Shown: positions 1 through 6,742 of the stretch, in pieces
Numbering within the stretch: position 1 is the first letter of the stretch
How the letters are laid out: the number at the start of each line of letters is the position of its first letter
From: Oscillospiraceae bacterium
Lineage (GTDB): Bacteria > Bacillota > Clostridia > Oscillospirales > Acutalibacteraceae
Direction: 5' to 3'
Assembly: GCA_902795765.1 (NCBI GenBank)
Contig: CADBMQ010000133.1
Coordinates: forward strand, 1-9,153
Length of the DNA: 9,153 nucleotides
Program-made: the position numbers and the translations under genes
The notes under the pieces: model-generated
Seen by the model: the letters and a program-made list of their open reading frames with translations, nothing else
Databases searched by the model: none
Told to the model about the DNA's origin: nothing

Positions 1-1
1 A

Positions 2-1366
2 ATGAAACGAATGTCAAGCACTCAAATGTGCAATGGTCCGATACTCAAAAATATAATAATATTTACAATTCCGCTCGTGCTTACGGGTGTTTTGCAACTT
101 ATGTTCAATGCGGCTGACCTTGTTGTGGTCGGCCGTTTCTGCGGTAGCGATTCGATTGCGGCAGTTGGCTCAACAGGATCAATCATAAACCTGCTCGTCA
201 ATCTGTTTATGGGACTTTCGGCAGGTGTTAGTGTTAGTGTTGCACACGCACTTGGTGCAAATGACAAGGAAACCACTCACAAAGTTGTTCATACTGCTAT
301 GTTGCTATCCGTTATTTCGGGTACAATCATCACTGTTTCGGGACTGCTTTTTTCAAAAAGTATGCTCTATGCCATTGGCACTCCGTCGGAGGTTATCGAC
401 CTATCGAACATATACTTGAAAATCTATTTTTGCGGTATGATTTCGAGTATGGTCTATAACTACGGTGCCGCCATTCTCCGCTCGGCAGGTGATACACAAG
501 GCCCGCTTATTTATCTGACAATTTCGGGTGTTCTTAATTTGATTATGAACCTGTTTTTCGTCACACTTATCAAAATGGACGTTGCAGGTGTTGCACTTGC
601 GACTACGATTTCGCAAACAGTTTCGGCGGTGCTTATCGTCATCGCACTTAAAAATCGTACAGACGGATGTCGACTTTATCTCAGAAAACTACGAATTTAC
701 AAAAACCAACTTATCAAAATTCTCAAAATCGGTGTACCCGCAGGTGTTCAATCATCGTTGTTTTCGATATCGAACGTGCTTATCCAATCGTCAATTAACT
801 CGTTCGGAGTTGATGCCGTTTCGGGTAATGCGGCGGCGGTTAACTTGGAAGGCTTTATCTTCACAACACTCGATAGTGTGGCAAATGCAGGTTTGACTTT
901 CGCAGGGCAGAATTTCGGTGCGAAAAAGATTGACCGTGTTAAGAAAACTGCAATAACCTGTGTTGGACTTAACACAGCAATCGGGCTTGTTCTCGGAATT
1001 TGTGCTTTGATTTTCGCACGTCCGCTTCTCGGCATTTACATAACCGACTCGCAAAATGCAATCGACAACGGTTTTAGTCGAATTAAAATCTTCTGCCTCG
1101 CTTATTGCCTTGGTGGTGTAATGAATGTTGTGTCGGGTATTTTGCGTGGCATTGGCTCGTCCGTTTTGCCTATGGCAGTCACCATTGGCGGTGTTTGCTT
1201 GTTTCGTGTTGTTTGGATTTTCACAATATTCCAAATTCCCGAATTTCACACTCTCACAAGTCTATATATTTCCTACCCGATTTCGTACACAATAACGCTT
1301 TTAGTTCAAGCAGTGGCACTTATTTTAATACTACGAAAACTCAATAAGAAAACGGCAGTCGATTGA
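2..1366 (+). CDS. MATE-family multidrug/organic cation efflux transporter
   Basis: This is an inner-membrane antiporter of the MATE family, which exports drugs or metabolites in exchange for Na+ or H+; the substrate cannot be told from the sequence. The 454 residues match the usual family length of about 450, and hydrophobic segments run the whole length in the pattern of two six-helix halves. Family hallmarks are the N-terminal GPI...FTIPLVLTGVLQ stretch (residues 12-32), VVVGRFCGSDSIAAVG (41-56), GLSAGVSVSVAHALGA (71-86) and, in the second half, the AGQNFGAKKIDRVKK loop (about 300). The start at base 2 gives the typical short cytoplasmic tail. Its ribosome binding site lies outside the window, so a start at Met4 (base 11) or a few codons further upstream cannot be excluded. 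The stop codon TGA lies inside the terminator hairpin. The gene is convergent with nrdD, 14 bp away. Confidence 0.93.
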   Translation: MKRMSSTQMCNGPILKNIIIFTIPLVLTGVLQLMFNAADLVVVGRFCGSDSIAAVGSTGSIINLLVNLFMGLSAGVSVSVAHALGANDKETTHKVVHTAMLLSVISGTIITVSGLLFSKSMLYAIGTPSEVIDLSNIYLKIYFCGMISSMVYNYGAAILRSAGDTQGPLIYLTISGVLNLIMNLFFVTLIKMDVAGVALATTISQTVSAVLIVIALKNRTDGCRLYLRKLRIYKNQLIKILKIGVPAGVQSSLFSISNVLIQSSINSFGVDAVSGNAAAVNLEGFIFTTLDSVANAGLTFAGQNFGAKKIDRVKKTAITCVGLNTAIGLVLGICALIFARPLLGIYITDSQNAIDNGFSRIKIFCLAYCLGGVMNVVSGILRGIGSSVLPMAVTIGGVCLFRVVWIFTIFQIPEFHTLTSLYISYPISYTITLLVQAVALILILRKLNKKTAVD

Positions 1367-1382
1367 CTGCCGTTTTTATTTT
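1349..1382 (+). terminator. Rho-independent terminator of the MATE gene, probably bidirectional
   Basis: A perfect 12-bp stem (1349-1360 paired with 1365-1376) closes a GATT loop and is followed on the plus strand by a T-rich run, TTTTTATTTT (1373-1382). The MATE stop codon (1364-1366) spans the loop and stem, and the T tract overlaps the nrdD stop codon. Read on the minus strand, the same stem ends in TTTTCTTATT, so it can also end nrdD transcripts. Confidence 0.9.
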
Positions 1383-3558
1383 AGAGATGTAAAACTCTTT
1401 CTTTAATTTCCTGTGTGCGTCCCTGATTCCAGAACTGAGTTCCGATATAGCCACAAGTACGTCTTGCAACATTCAATTTGTTTTGGTCGGTGTTACCGCA
1501 GTTCGGACATCTCCAAATGAGTTTTCCGTCCTCATCTTCGATAATTTCGATTTCGCCGTCAAAACCACACTCCTGACAAAAATCGCTCTTTGTATTAAGC
1601 TCGGCATACATAATATTGTCGTAGATGAACTTCATAACCGACAAAACTGCATCAATATTATGCTGCATATTAGGAACTTCAACATACGAAATTGCACCAC
1701 CTGGCGACAATGCTTGGAACTTCGCTTCGAGAGCAAGCTTATCGAATGCGTCAATATTTTCAGTAACGTGAACGTGATAGGAGTTTGTGATATAGTTCTT
1801 ATCAGTAACTCCCTTTACGATGCCAAAACGCTTCTGCAAGCATTTTGCGAATTTGTATGTTGTTGATTCAAGCGGTGTGCCGTAGAGCGAGTAGTCGATA
1901 TTTTCTTCCTCTTTCCACTTTGCAGTGTACTCATTGAGCTTCTTCATAACTTCAAGACCAAATGCTTCGCCTTCCGGCTCTGTGAGTTTTCTGCCTGTAA
2001 TTGCATACACACACTCCCACAAACCTGCAAAACCGAGCGATAAAGTCGAATAACCGCCGTGCAAATACTTGTCGATCGTTTCGCCTTTCTTCAAGCGGAG
2101 CAACGCACCGTGCTGCCAAAGTATCGGAGCAGCATCGGAAACTGTGCCTGTAAGACGCTCGTGCCGGCACTGCAACGCACGATGGCAAAGTTCCATTCGC
2201 TCGTCAAAAATCTCCCAAAAACGGTCAACATTGCCTTGTGCCGACAAGCCGATATCAACAAGGTTTACAGTTACAACACCCTGATTAAATCTGCCATAGT
2301 ATTTCGGATTGCCCTCCTCGTCAACATACGGAGTAAGGAACGAGCGACAACCCATACAGGTGTAGCAGTTACCGTTGCCGTTTTTGTCGATCTTGTTTTG
2401 GAGCATAATTTTCTCGGAAATGTAGTCGGGAACCATACGCTTTGCAGTACATTCAGCTGCAAGCTTTGTAAGATACCAATACTCGCTGTCTTCTTTGATG
2501 TTATCTTCTTCCAAAACATAGATAAGTTTCGGGAACGCAGGTGTAATCCAAACGCCTTTTTCATTTTTAACACCAATGCAACGCTGACGCAATGTTTCTT
2601 CGATGATGAGAGCCAAATCCTTTTTGAGTTGTGGCTCTTTTGCTTCGCCGAGATACATAAACACTGTAACGAACGGCGCTTGACCGTTTGTTGTCATAAG
2701 CGTTACAACCTGATACTGTATCATTTGAATGCCGTTGCGAACTTCATCGAGCAAACGCATTTCGGTCATTTTATCAATAGTTTCATCGTCAAATTCCTTG
2801 CCGAGTGCTTTCATTTCCTCGATAACCTTTTTGTGGATTTTCTTACGGCTGATATCAACGAACGGAGCAAGGTGAGTTAGCGAAATGCTCTGACCGCCAT
2901 ACTGACAAGATGCTACCTGTGCGATAATTTGAGTTGCGATATTACAAGCTGTTGAAAAGCTATGTGGCTTTTCGATGAGTGTACCGCTGATAACTGTACC
3001 GTTTTGCAACATATCTTCAAGGTTTACAAGGTCGCAGTTGTGCATATGCTGTGCGAAATAGTCGGCATCGTGGAAATGAATTCTGCCGTCCTCGTGAGCC
3101 TCGACAATGTCCTTCGGCAAGAGAATACGGCGGGTGATATCTTTTGAAACCTCGCCTGCCATATAGTCACGCTGAACCGAATTTACAGTCGGGTTTTTGT
3201 TTGAGTTTTCCTGCTTAACTTCTTCGTTATTACACTCGATAAGGCTCAAAATCTGTTCATCAGTTGTGTTCGACTTACGAACGAGCGCACGAGTATAACG
3301 ATATGTGATATAGTTTCTTGCCACATCGAAAGCACGAAGATTCATAATCTCGTCCTCTACCATATCTTGTATCTCTTCCACGCTGAGTGAACGATTCATA
3401 TTCTCTGCCGCACGCTCTACGTCCTCGGCAATTCTCTTAATTTGAATGTCGCTCATTCGAGCGCTCGGAACAACACTCTCATTTGCTTTTGCAACGGCAA
3501 TGATTATCTTCTCGGGGTCAAAAACAACCTCTGCACCGCTTCTCTTGATAATTTTCAT
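1381..3558 (-). CDS. nrdD: Anaerobic (class III) ribonucleoside-triphosphate reductase
   Basis: NrdD reduces ribonucleoside triphosphates to deoxy forms in the absence of oxygen, using a glycyl radical installed by the radical-SAM activase NrdG. The 725-residue protein is full length. Residues 1-95 are an ATP-cone, the allosteric nucleotide domain (MKIIKRSGAEVVFDPEKI start). The catalytic barrel follows, with HNCD (Cys175) and the CMGCR segment (Cys401/Cys404), where I place the thiyl-radical cysteine by analogy with known NrdDs. Cys661, 664, 684 and 687 form the zinc site. RRTCGYIG at 699-706 contains the expected radical glycine, Gly703, followed by the usual short tail ending in RVLHL. The start codon is preceded by AGAGGAA (3564-3570) at good spacing. 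No nrdG lies downstream, since the next gene is convergent. Regulation is probably by NrdR through the double box upstream. Confidence 0.97.
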   Translation of the reverse strand: MKIIKRSGAEVVFDPEKIIIAVAKANESVVPSARMSDIQIKRIAEDVERAAENMNRSLSVEEIQDMVEDEIMNLRAFDVARNYITYRYTRALVRKSNTTDEQILSLIECNNEEVKQENSNKNPTVNSVQRDYMAGEVSKDITRRILLPKDIVEAHEDGRIHFHDADYFAQHMHNCDLVNLEDMLQNGTVISGTLIEKPHSFSTACNIATQIIAQVASCQYGGQSISLTHLAPFVDISRKKIHKKVIEEMKALGKEFDDETIDKMTEMRLLDEVRNGIQMIQYQVVTLMTTNGQAPFVTVFMYLGEAKEPQLKKDLALIIEETLRQRCIGVKNEKGVWITPAFPKLIYVLEEDNIKEDSEYWYLTKLAAECTAKRMVPDYISEKIMLQNKIDKNGNGNCYTCMGCRSFLTPYVDEEGNPKYYGRFNQGVVTVNLVDIGLSAQGNVDRFWEIFDERMELCHRALQCRHERLTGTVSDAAPILWQHGALLRLKKGETIDKYLHGGYSTLSLGFAGLWECVYAITGRKLTEPEGEAFGLEVMKKLNEYTAKWKEEENIDYSLYGTPLESTTYKFAKCLQKRFGIVKGVTDKNYITNSYHVHVTENIDAFDKLALEAKFQALSPGGAISYVEVPNMQHNIDAVLSVMKFIYDNIMYAELNTKSDFCQECGFDGEIEIIEDEDGKLIWRCPNCGNTDQNKLNVARRTCGYIGTQFWNQGRTQEIKERVLHL

Positions 3559-3563
3559 TTTTC

Positions 3564-3578
3564 TTCCTCTTCTTCCTC
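3564..3578 (-). promoter_or_regulatory. Ribosome binding region of nrdD
   Basis: On the minus strand, two purine-rich AGGAAG-type elements lie in tandem (3571-3578 and 3564-3570). The nearer, AGAGGAA, ends 5 nt before the ATG and supports the nrdD start at 3558. Confidence 0.6.
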
Positions 3579-3625
3579 GTAATTTCCATTTATTTTCAAA
3601 TATTTTCTAATTTTTAAGTATTACT

Positions 3626-3654
3626 ATTATAACAATATCTTGTGCTAATGTCAA
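3626..3654 (-). promoter_or_regulatory. Sigma-A promoter of nrdD
   Basis: On the minus strand a perfect TTGACA (-35, 3649-3654) and a perfect TATAAT (-10, 3626-3631) are separated by exactly 17 bp. Transcription would start near 3619, giving a leader of about 60 nt before the nrdD ATG. A perfect consensus promoter would be very strong unless repressed, which fits the NrdR-type box lying in its spacer. Confidence 0.88.
3630..3645 (-). promoter_or_regulatory. NrdR box, promoter-proximal
   Basis: The 16-mer TAACAATATCTTGTGC (plus strand) matches the NrdR consensus acaCwAtATaTwGtgt at 12 positions by my hand alignment, with the central CAATATcTTG almost intact. It sits in the spacer between the -35 and -10 of the nrdD promoter and touches the -10, where repressor binding would block RNA polymerase. 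Confidence 0.72.
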
Positions 3655-3661
3655 TATGTTA

Positions 3662-3677
3662 AATCTATATTTTGTAC
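3662..3677 (-). promoter_or_regulatory. NrdR box, promoter-distal
   Basis: AATCTATATTTTGTAC (plus strand) matches the NrdR consensus over the core CTATATtTTG. It lies just upstream of the nrdD -35. Its centre is 32 bp from the first box, with a 16-bp gap. Paired boxes about three helical turns apart are the known arrangement for NrdR at ribonucleotide reductase genes. Confidence 0.7.
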
Positions 3678-3727
3678 TTTTAGCATTATCAACAAAAACA
3701 CTTAAACTTTTTCAACAAACCGCTGAT

Positions 3728-3749
3728 TTTTTACACAAAAATGTAAAAA
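3728..3749. repeat. AT-rich inverted repeat upstream of the GH13 promoter
   Basis: TTTTTACA (3728-3735) and TGTAAAAA (3742-3749) are perfect 8-bp arms around a 6-nt centre. The repeat lies 7 bp upstream of the -35 of the GH13 promoter. It could be a regulator site for that gene. The stem is too AT-rich to be a convincing terminator, and I cannot name a protein that binds it. Confidence 0.4.
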
Positions 3750-3756
3750 TTGCCGT

Positions 3757-3785
3757 TTGAAATCGGTCCGATTTTATGGTATAAT
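3757..3785 (+). promoter_or_regulatory. Sigma-A promoter of the GH13 gene
   Basis: TTGAAA (-35, 3757-3762) and TATAAT (-10, 3780-3785) are separated by 17 bp. The likely start site is near 3792, giving a short leader of about 23 nt that carries a strong GGAGG ribosome binding site (3801-3805), 9 nt before the ATG at 3815. Confidence 0.85.
3760..3774. promoter_or_regulatory. Palindromic operator candidate in the GH13 promoter
   Basis: AAATCGG-T-CCGATTT is a perfect 15-bp inverted repeat with 7-bp arms. It starts inside the -35 element and fills most of the spacer before the -10. This position suits a repressor responding to a sugar signal. It is only a partial match to a catabolite-responsive element, so a local LacI- or GntR-type regulator is an equally open guess. 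Confidence 0.6.
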
Positions 3786-3814
3786 AACAGAAACTGTTTT
3801 GGAGGTCAAGGTTA

Positions 3815-5134
3815 ATGAAATGGTATGATAATGCTGTGTTCTACCATATATATCCACTTGGATTATGTGGCTGTTCACACAAAAATGAAGGTGCTGAAAG
3901 CTCGAAGTTCGATAAGCTGAAAGAGTGGGCGAAGCACGCTTCCGATATTGGTTGCACGGCACTATATATAGGGCCTTTGTTTGAGTCGGAGGGCCACGGA
4001 TATGAAACAATCGACTATCAGATGGTGGATCGCCGTATTGGAACGAACGAGGAGTTTCGTGATTTTGTTGACTACTGTCACTCAATCGGTGTGAAAGTGG
4101 TTGTGGACGGTGTGTTCAACCATGTCGGCCGTGAATTTTTCGCTTTCCGTGACTTGAAAGAACACAGAGAGCAGAGTATGTATAAAGATTGGTTCTGCGG
4201 TGTGAATTTCGGTGGTAATAATGAATACAACGACGGATTTTGCTATGAAAACTGGGGCGGATACAATCTGCTCATTAAGTTGAACGTTTGGAATCCTGCC
4301 GTCCGTGAATATCTGTTTGACAGCGTTCGCAAATGGATTTGTGAATTTGATATTGACGGAATTCGACTTGATGCGGCAGATGTTTTGGACCACGGCTATA
4401 TGCAAGAGCTTCGCCGTGTGACAGACTCGCTCAAAGAGGATTTTTGGCTTATGGGCGAAGTTATTCACGGCATCTATTCGATGTGGGCTAACCCGAACGA
4501 GTTGCACTCGGTCACAAACTACGAATTGCACAAGGCTCTTTTCTCTGGTCACAACGACCACAACTATTTCGAAATTGCTCATAATGTTAAGCGTATGTTT
4601 GAAAACAGCAAGGGTGCTAAACTCTACACTTTTGTTGATAACCACGATGTTTCGAGAATTGCATCGAAACTCAATAACAAGGCAAATATGAAGCCCGTTG
4701 CCGTTTTGCAGTACGCTCTGCCTGGTATCCCGTCGATTTACTATGGCTCGGAATTTGGTATTGAAGGCGACAAGCAACGTGGAGATGACTGGAACTTGCG
4801 TCCGTGCCTTGAACTTAAAGATTTCGAGGGTAATGAGTATGCTGAATTTCTCTCGAAACTCGGCAAGGCGAAGAAAGACTACCCCGAACTGACGGACGGC
4901 GAGTATCGTGAGTTATTGCTCACAAACCGACAGTATGCTTTCGCTCGTGTGCTTGGCGACAACGCAGTTATTGCGGTTGTGAACAATGACGAACAGCCTG
5001 CGACTGTCGAAATCAGATTACCCGTTCAGTCGAGCATGGCTACTGACATTTTAAGTGGCGACACATTTGCAGTTGACGGCGATCGAATTAAAGTCGAAAT
5101 CCCTGCAAATGAAGGCAGACTTTTGAAACTTTAA
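3815..5134 (+). CDS. GH13 alpha-amylase-family glycoside hydrolase, cytoplasmic
   Basis: This enzyme acts on alpha-glucosidic bonds, probably those of maltodextrins or other imported oligosaccharides. It has no signal peptide, so it should work in the cytoplasm. All four GH13 motifs are present: DGVFNH (98-103); GIRLDAA (182-188) with the nucleophile Asp186 and Arg184; GEV (214-216) with the acid/base Glu215; and FVDNHD (273-278) with His277 and the third carboxylate Asp278. The (beta/alpha)8 barrel starts almost at once with YHIYPLG (10-16) and is followed by a small C-terminal beta domain (about 360-439). There is no N-terminal carbohydrate-binding domain, and at 439 residues it is compact. 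The start is set by GGAGG at 3801-3805. It is transcribed alone from its own promoter, divergent from nrdD. Family assignment is firm. Exact specificity (amylase, cyclomaltodextrinase or alpha-glucosidase) is not readable here. Confidence 0.93.
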   Translation: MKWYDNAVFYHIYPLGLCGCSHKNEGAESSKFDKLKEWAKHASDIGCTALYIGPLFESEGHGYETIDYQMVDRRIGTNEEFRDFVDYCHSIGVKVVVDGVFNHVGREFFAFRDLKEHREQSMYKDWFCGVNFGGNNEYNDGFCYENWGGYNLLIKLNVWNPAVREYLFDSVRKWICEFDIDGIRLDAADVLDHGYMQELRRVTDSLKEDFWLMGEVIHGIYSMWANPNELHSVTNYELHKALFSGHNDHNYFEIAHNVKRMFENSKGAKLYTFVDNHDVSRIASKLNNKANMKPVAVLQYALPGIPSIYYGSEFGIEGDKQRGDDWNLRPCLELKDFEGNEYAEFLSKLGKAKKDYPELTDGEYRELLLTNRQYAFARVLGDNAVIAVVNNDEQPATVEIRLPVQSSMATDILSGDTFAVDGDRIKVEIPANEGRLLKL

Positions 5135-5144
5135 ACTGAATATA

Positions 5145-5241
5145 ACAAAAGCAAAAAGAACCGCTAAATCCCCTGCGATTCTTTTTGCTTAGAGTGTATG
5201 AAGAAAATATAGAAGAAAAACAGCATACCATTTTCCTTGCT
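5145..5241 (-). ncRNA. Candidate small RNA between promoter and terminator
   Basis: A consensus promoter on the minus strand (5248-5276) would start a transcript near 5241, and the hairpin at 5149-5190 would end it after about 95 nt. It carries a pyrimidine-rich stretch in the middle and a 3' terminator stem, a common layout for bacterial small RNAs. I recognise no known RNA family. A 47-codon frame opens at 5231 on this strand, with AAGG close before its ATG, but it runs through the terminator into the antisense of GH13, so I do not call it a gene. The promoter could instead be an accidental match. Confidence 0.35.
5149..5190 (-). terminator. Hairpin terminator between the convergent GH13 and GH16 genes
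   Basis: The 12-bp arms 5149-5160 and 5179-5190 pair perfectly. After one mismatch, three further pairs (5162-5164 with 5175-5177) close a 10-nt loop. On the minus strand the GC end of the stem is followed by TTTTGTTAT, a fair U tract. On the plus strand the run outside the stem is only TT before AGAGTG. It therefore looks better suited to ending leftward transcripts, though it is the only candidate terminator for GH13 as well. Confidence 0.75.
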
Positions 5242-5247
5242 AATCTC

Positions 5248-5276
5248 ATTATACAACATAAATATGATATTGTCAA
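5248..5276 (-). promoter_or_regulatory. Orphan sigma-A promoter pointing into the intergenic region
   Basis: On the minus strand a perfect TTGACA (5271-5276) and a perfect TATAAT (5248-5253) are separated by exactly 17 bp. No coding gene lies downstream before the GH13 3' end, which is antisense. It starts 15 bp beyond the GH16 stop codon, so it does not serve that gene. Confidence 0.7.
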
Positions 5277-5282
5277 CAATAT
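5267..5282. repeat. Palindrome over the orphan promoter -35
   Basis: ATATTGT-CA-ACAATAT has perfect 7-bp arms around two central bases. It covers the whole -35 of the minus-strand promoter, so it could be an operator for it. Confidence 0.4.
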
Positions 5283-5290
5283 ATTAAATT

Positions 5291-6178
5291 CTATTTTTTC
5301 TGGTAAACTCGAACATAGTCAACCTGATAGGTTATCGGAAACTGATCGTCCGTTGCCTCTTCAACATACTGCGGTTGGAGTGCCATATTCAATAAAATGT
5401 AATTTGCCTGCTCACGAAGCTCTGCTTGGTCGGGACCTGTGATGTCAATTTGACTGAGTGTTGTGCCGTCACAGTAAAAGCGCATAAATTCGGGAGTCCA
5501 CTCGACACCGTATGTTCTCCATTGGTCACCTAAATCGCCATCCGACGAAACAAAGGTCGGAACAAATCCGTCCGTGTCCCACAAATGGGTATGCTCTCTC
5601 GCATCGTTGCCCCAATGCACATTTGCCTCGTACTTATCAAAGTGCTGACCGTACATTTCTAAAATATCGGTTTCGCCACCGTTTGGCCAGCCCTCGTCAA
5701 CGCCCATCATCCAAAAAGCAGGCCAAGTCGCTTTCGGAGAGCCAGACTTCGGAAGCTTCGCTCTCATCTCGATTGCACCATATTTGAACGATTTACTTTT
5801 CTTTGTGTTAATCGAACCACTTGTATAATTAGCAGTTGTGCCATCGTCAGCAGTAAAAGCCTCACGATACGCAACAATATTGAGTTTGCCGTCTTTAACG
5901 AAAACATTTTTCTCTCGATCGGAATAATACTGCGGTTCGTTATTGCGAATAAAACCGATTTCATAACCCCAAATCGACTTGTCTAATTTATCGCCGTCAA
6001 AATTGTCCTCGAAAACGAGTTTATAGTCGGGGTTGTCGGCAAAGTCGATACCCTCGTATGAAACGGCAGTTGTTTCGGCAGTTTCGGAGTTTTCGCTTTG
6101 GCTTTCCGTATTGCCGCAAGACACAAGCGAAAATGCGATTGCCAAAGCCAAAAATACGGAAAAAAGTTTTCTTTTCAT
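5291..6178 (-). CDS. GH16 endo-beta-glucanase (laminarinase/lichenase type), lipoprotein
   Basis: This is a secreted, membrane-anchored enzyme predicted to cut beta-1,3- or mixed beta-1,3/1,4-glucans. Residues 1-20 are a lipoprotein signal peptide ending in the lipobox LVSC, with Cys21 as the lipidated residue. A Ser/Glu/Thr-rich linker (22-40) leads into a single GH16 jelly-roll domain (about 50-295, with VFEDNFDGDKLDKSIW at the start and VDYVRVYQKK at the end). The catalytic stretch GETDILEMYG (168-177) provides the nucleophile Glu169, Asp171 and the acid/base Glu174. Thr170 replaces the usual aliphatic residue, but the three acids are intact. The adjacent WPAFWMMG segment is also typical. 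Its ATG follows the preceding gene's stop by 12 bp, with AGAGGT (6185-6190) directly after that stop. It is therefore the last gene of the operon, with no visible promoter of its own. Confidence 0.93.
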   Translation of the reverse strand: MKRKLFSVFLALAIAFSLVSCGNTESQSENSETAETTAVSYEGIDFADNPDYKLVFEDNFDGDKLDKSIWGYEIGFIRNNEPQYYSDREKNVFVKDGKLNIVAYREAFTADDGTTANYTSGSINTKKSKSFKYGAIEMRAKLPKSGSPKATWPAFWMMGVDEGWPNGGETDILEMYGQHFDKYEANVHWGNDAREHTHLWDTDGFVPTFVSSDGDLGDQWRTYGVEWTPEFMRFYCDGTTLSQIDITGPDQAELREQANYILLNMALQPQYVEEATDDQFPITYQVDYVRVYQKK

Positions 6179-6190
6179 TATAATACCTCT

Positions 6191-6742
6191 TTAAAAAATC
6201 AAACTCGGCACGAGATATGCGATAATCGACATAATCACACCTGCCGTCAAAACACCTGCGCATACTGCGGGGATTGAATCTTTAAGACGCATATTAAGGA
6301 AAGATGCGATAAGTGAGCCAGTCCATCCACCTGTTCCGGGCAACGGAATTGCCACGAAAAAGAAGATGAAGATGATTTTGCCCCAACGGGATTTGTTTTT
6401 TGCGTCCTCGCTTTTCGATTCTGCACGTTTTTCAATCTTGTTTACAAACCACATAAACATACCTTTTTTCTTGAAAAACTCGAACAGTCTTTTAACAAAA
6501 AGCAGTATAAACGGCAACGGCAAAAGGTTACCGAGAATACAAATCGGGAAAGCTAATGACCAATCAATTCCAAGAATTGCCGCAGCGATAAGACCGCCAC
6601 GAAGTTCGAGAATCGGGAGAAGTGATATGAAAAATACTATTAAAATCGGTGGGATGCCTATGCTTTCAAACCAACTTGTAAGTGTTTGCGCAAGGCCACC
6701 ATTTGTTGCAGTTTCAGCAACGGCTGTGACTGTTTCAACCAT
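6191..6742 (-). CDS. Small multi-drug export family (COG2426/PF06695-like) membrane protein
   Basis: A 183-residue integral membrane protein resembling the family annotated as putative small multi-drug export proteins; the name rests on little experiment and transport is unproven. Hydrophobic segments lie near residues 30-60, 62-84, 120-148 and 156-182. A charged cytoplasmic-looking loop, KKKG...KIEKRAESKSEDAKNKSRWGK, lies in the middle. Conserved-looking signatures are LLPILELRGG (41-50) and IPLPGTGGWTGSL (132-144), both probably re-entrant or interface motifs. Its start codon overlaps the stop of the upstream gene by one base (TAATG). Its ribosome binding site AAAGGA (6753-6758) lies inside that upstream gene, so translation is likely coupled. 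It is followed 12 bp later by the GH16 gene. Confidence 0.82.
   Translation of the reverse strand: MVETVTAVAETATNGGLAQTLTSWFESIGIPPILIVFFISLLPILELRGGLIAAAILGIDWSLAFPICILGNLLPLPFILLFVKRLFEFFKKKGMFMWFVNKIEKRAESKSEDAKNKSRWGKIIFIFFFVAIPLPGTGGWTGSLIASFLNMRLKDSIPAVCAGVLTAGVIMSIIAYLVPSLIF

Noticed and set aside
2059..2880. 273-codon plus-strand open frame opposite nrdD
   Set aside because: It is fully antisense to an unmistakable nrdD, has no ribosome binding site or family resemblance, and reflects the codon bias of the real gene.
3532..3588. Short frame (about 18 codons) on the minus strand starting upstream of nrdD and overlapping its start
   Set aside because: No ribosome binding site of its own is clear and the composition is just the purine-rich leader read as Lys/Arg codons; most likely chance.
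3686..3694. TTATCAACA, one base off a consensus DnaA box, between the two divergent promoters
   Set aside because: It is a single copy with a mismatch in AT-rich DNA and there is no cluster of boxes, so neither an origin nor DnaA control can be supported.
3757..3772. Possible CcpA catabolite-responsive element in the GH13 promoter
   Set aside because: The left half (TTGAAA.CG) fits but the right half lacks the expected C and A/T positions; the perfect 15-bp palindrome is a better description.
4082..4777. 231-codon minus-strand open frame opposite the GH13 gene
   Set aside because: It is antisense to a gene with all four catalytic motifs and resembles no protein family I know.
5088..5231. 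47-codon minus-strand frame starting MVCCFSSIFSSYTLSKK downstream of the orphan promoter
   Set aside because: It runs through the terminator hairpin and into the antisense of the GH13 3' end, its AAGG is too close to the ATG, and the peptide shows no recognisable domain.
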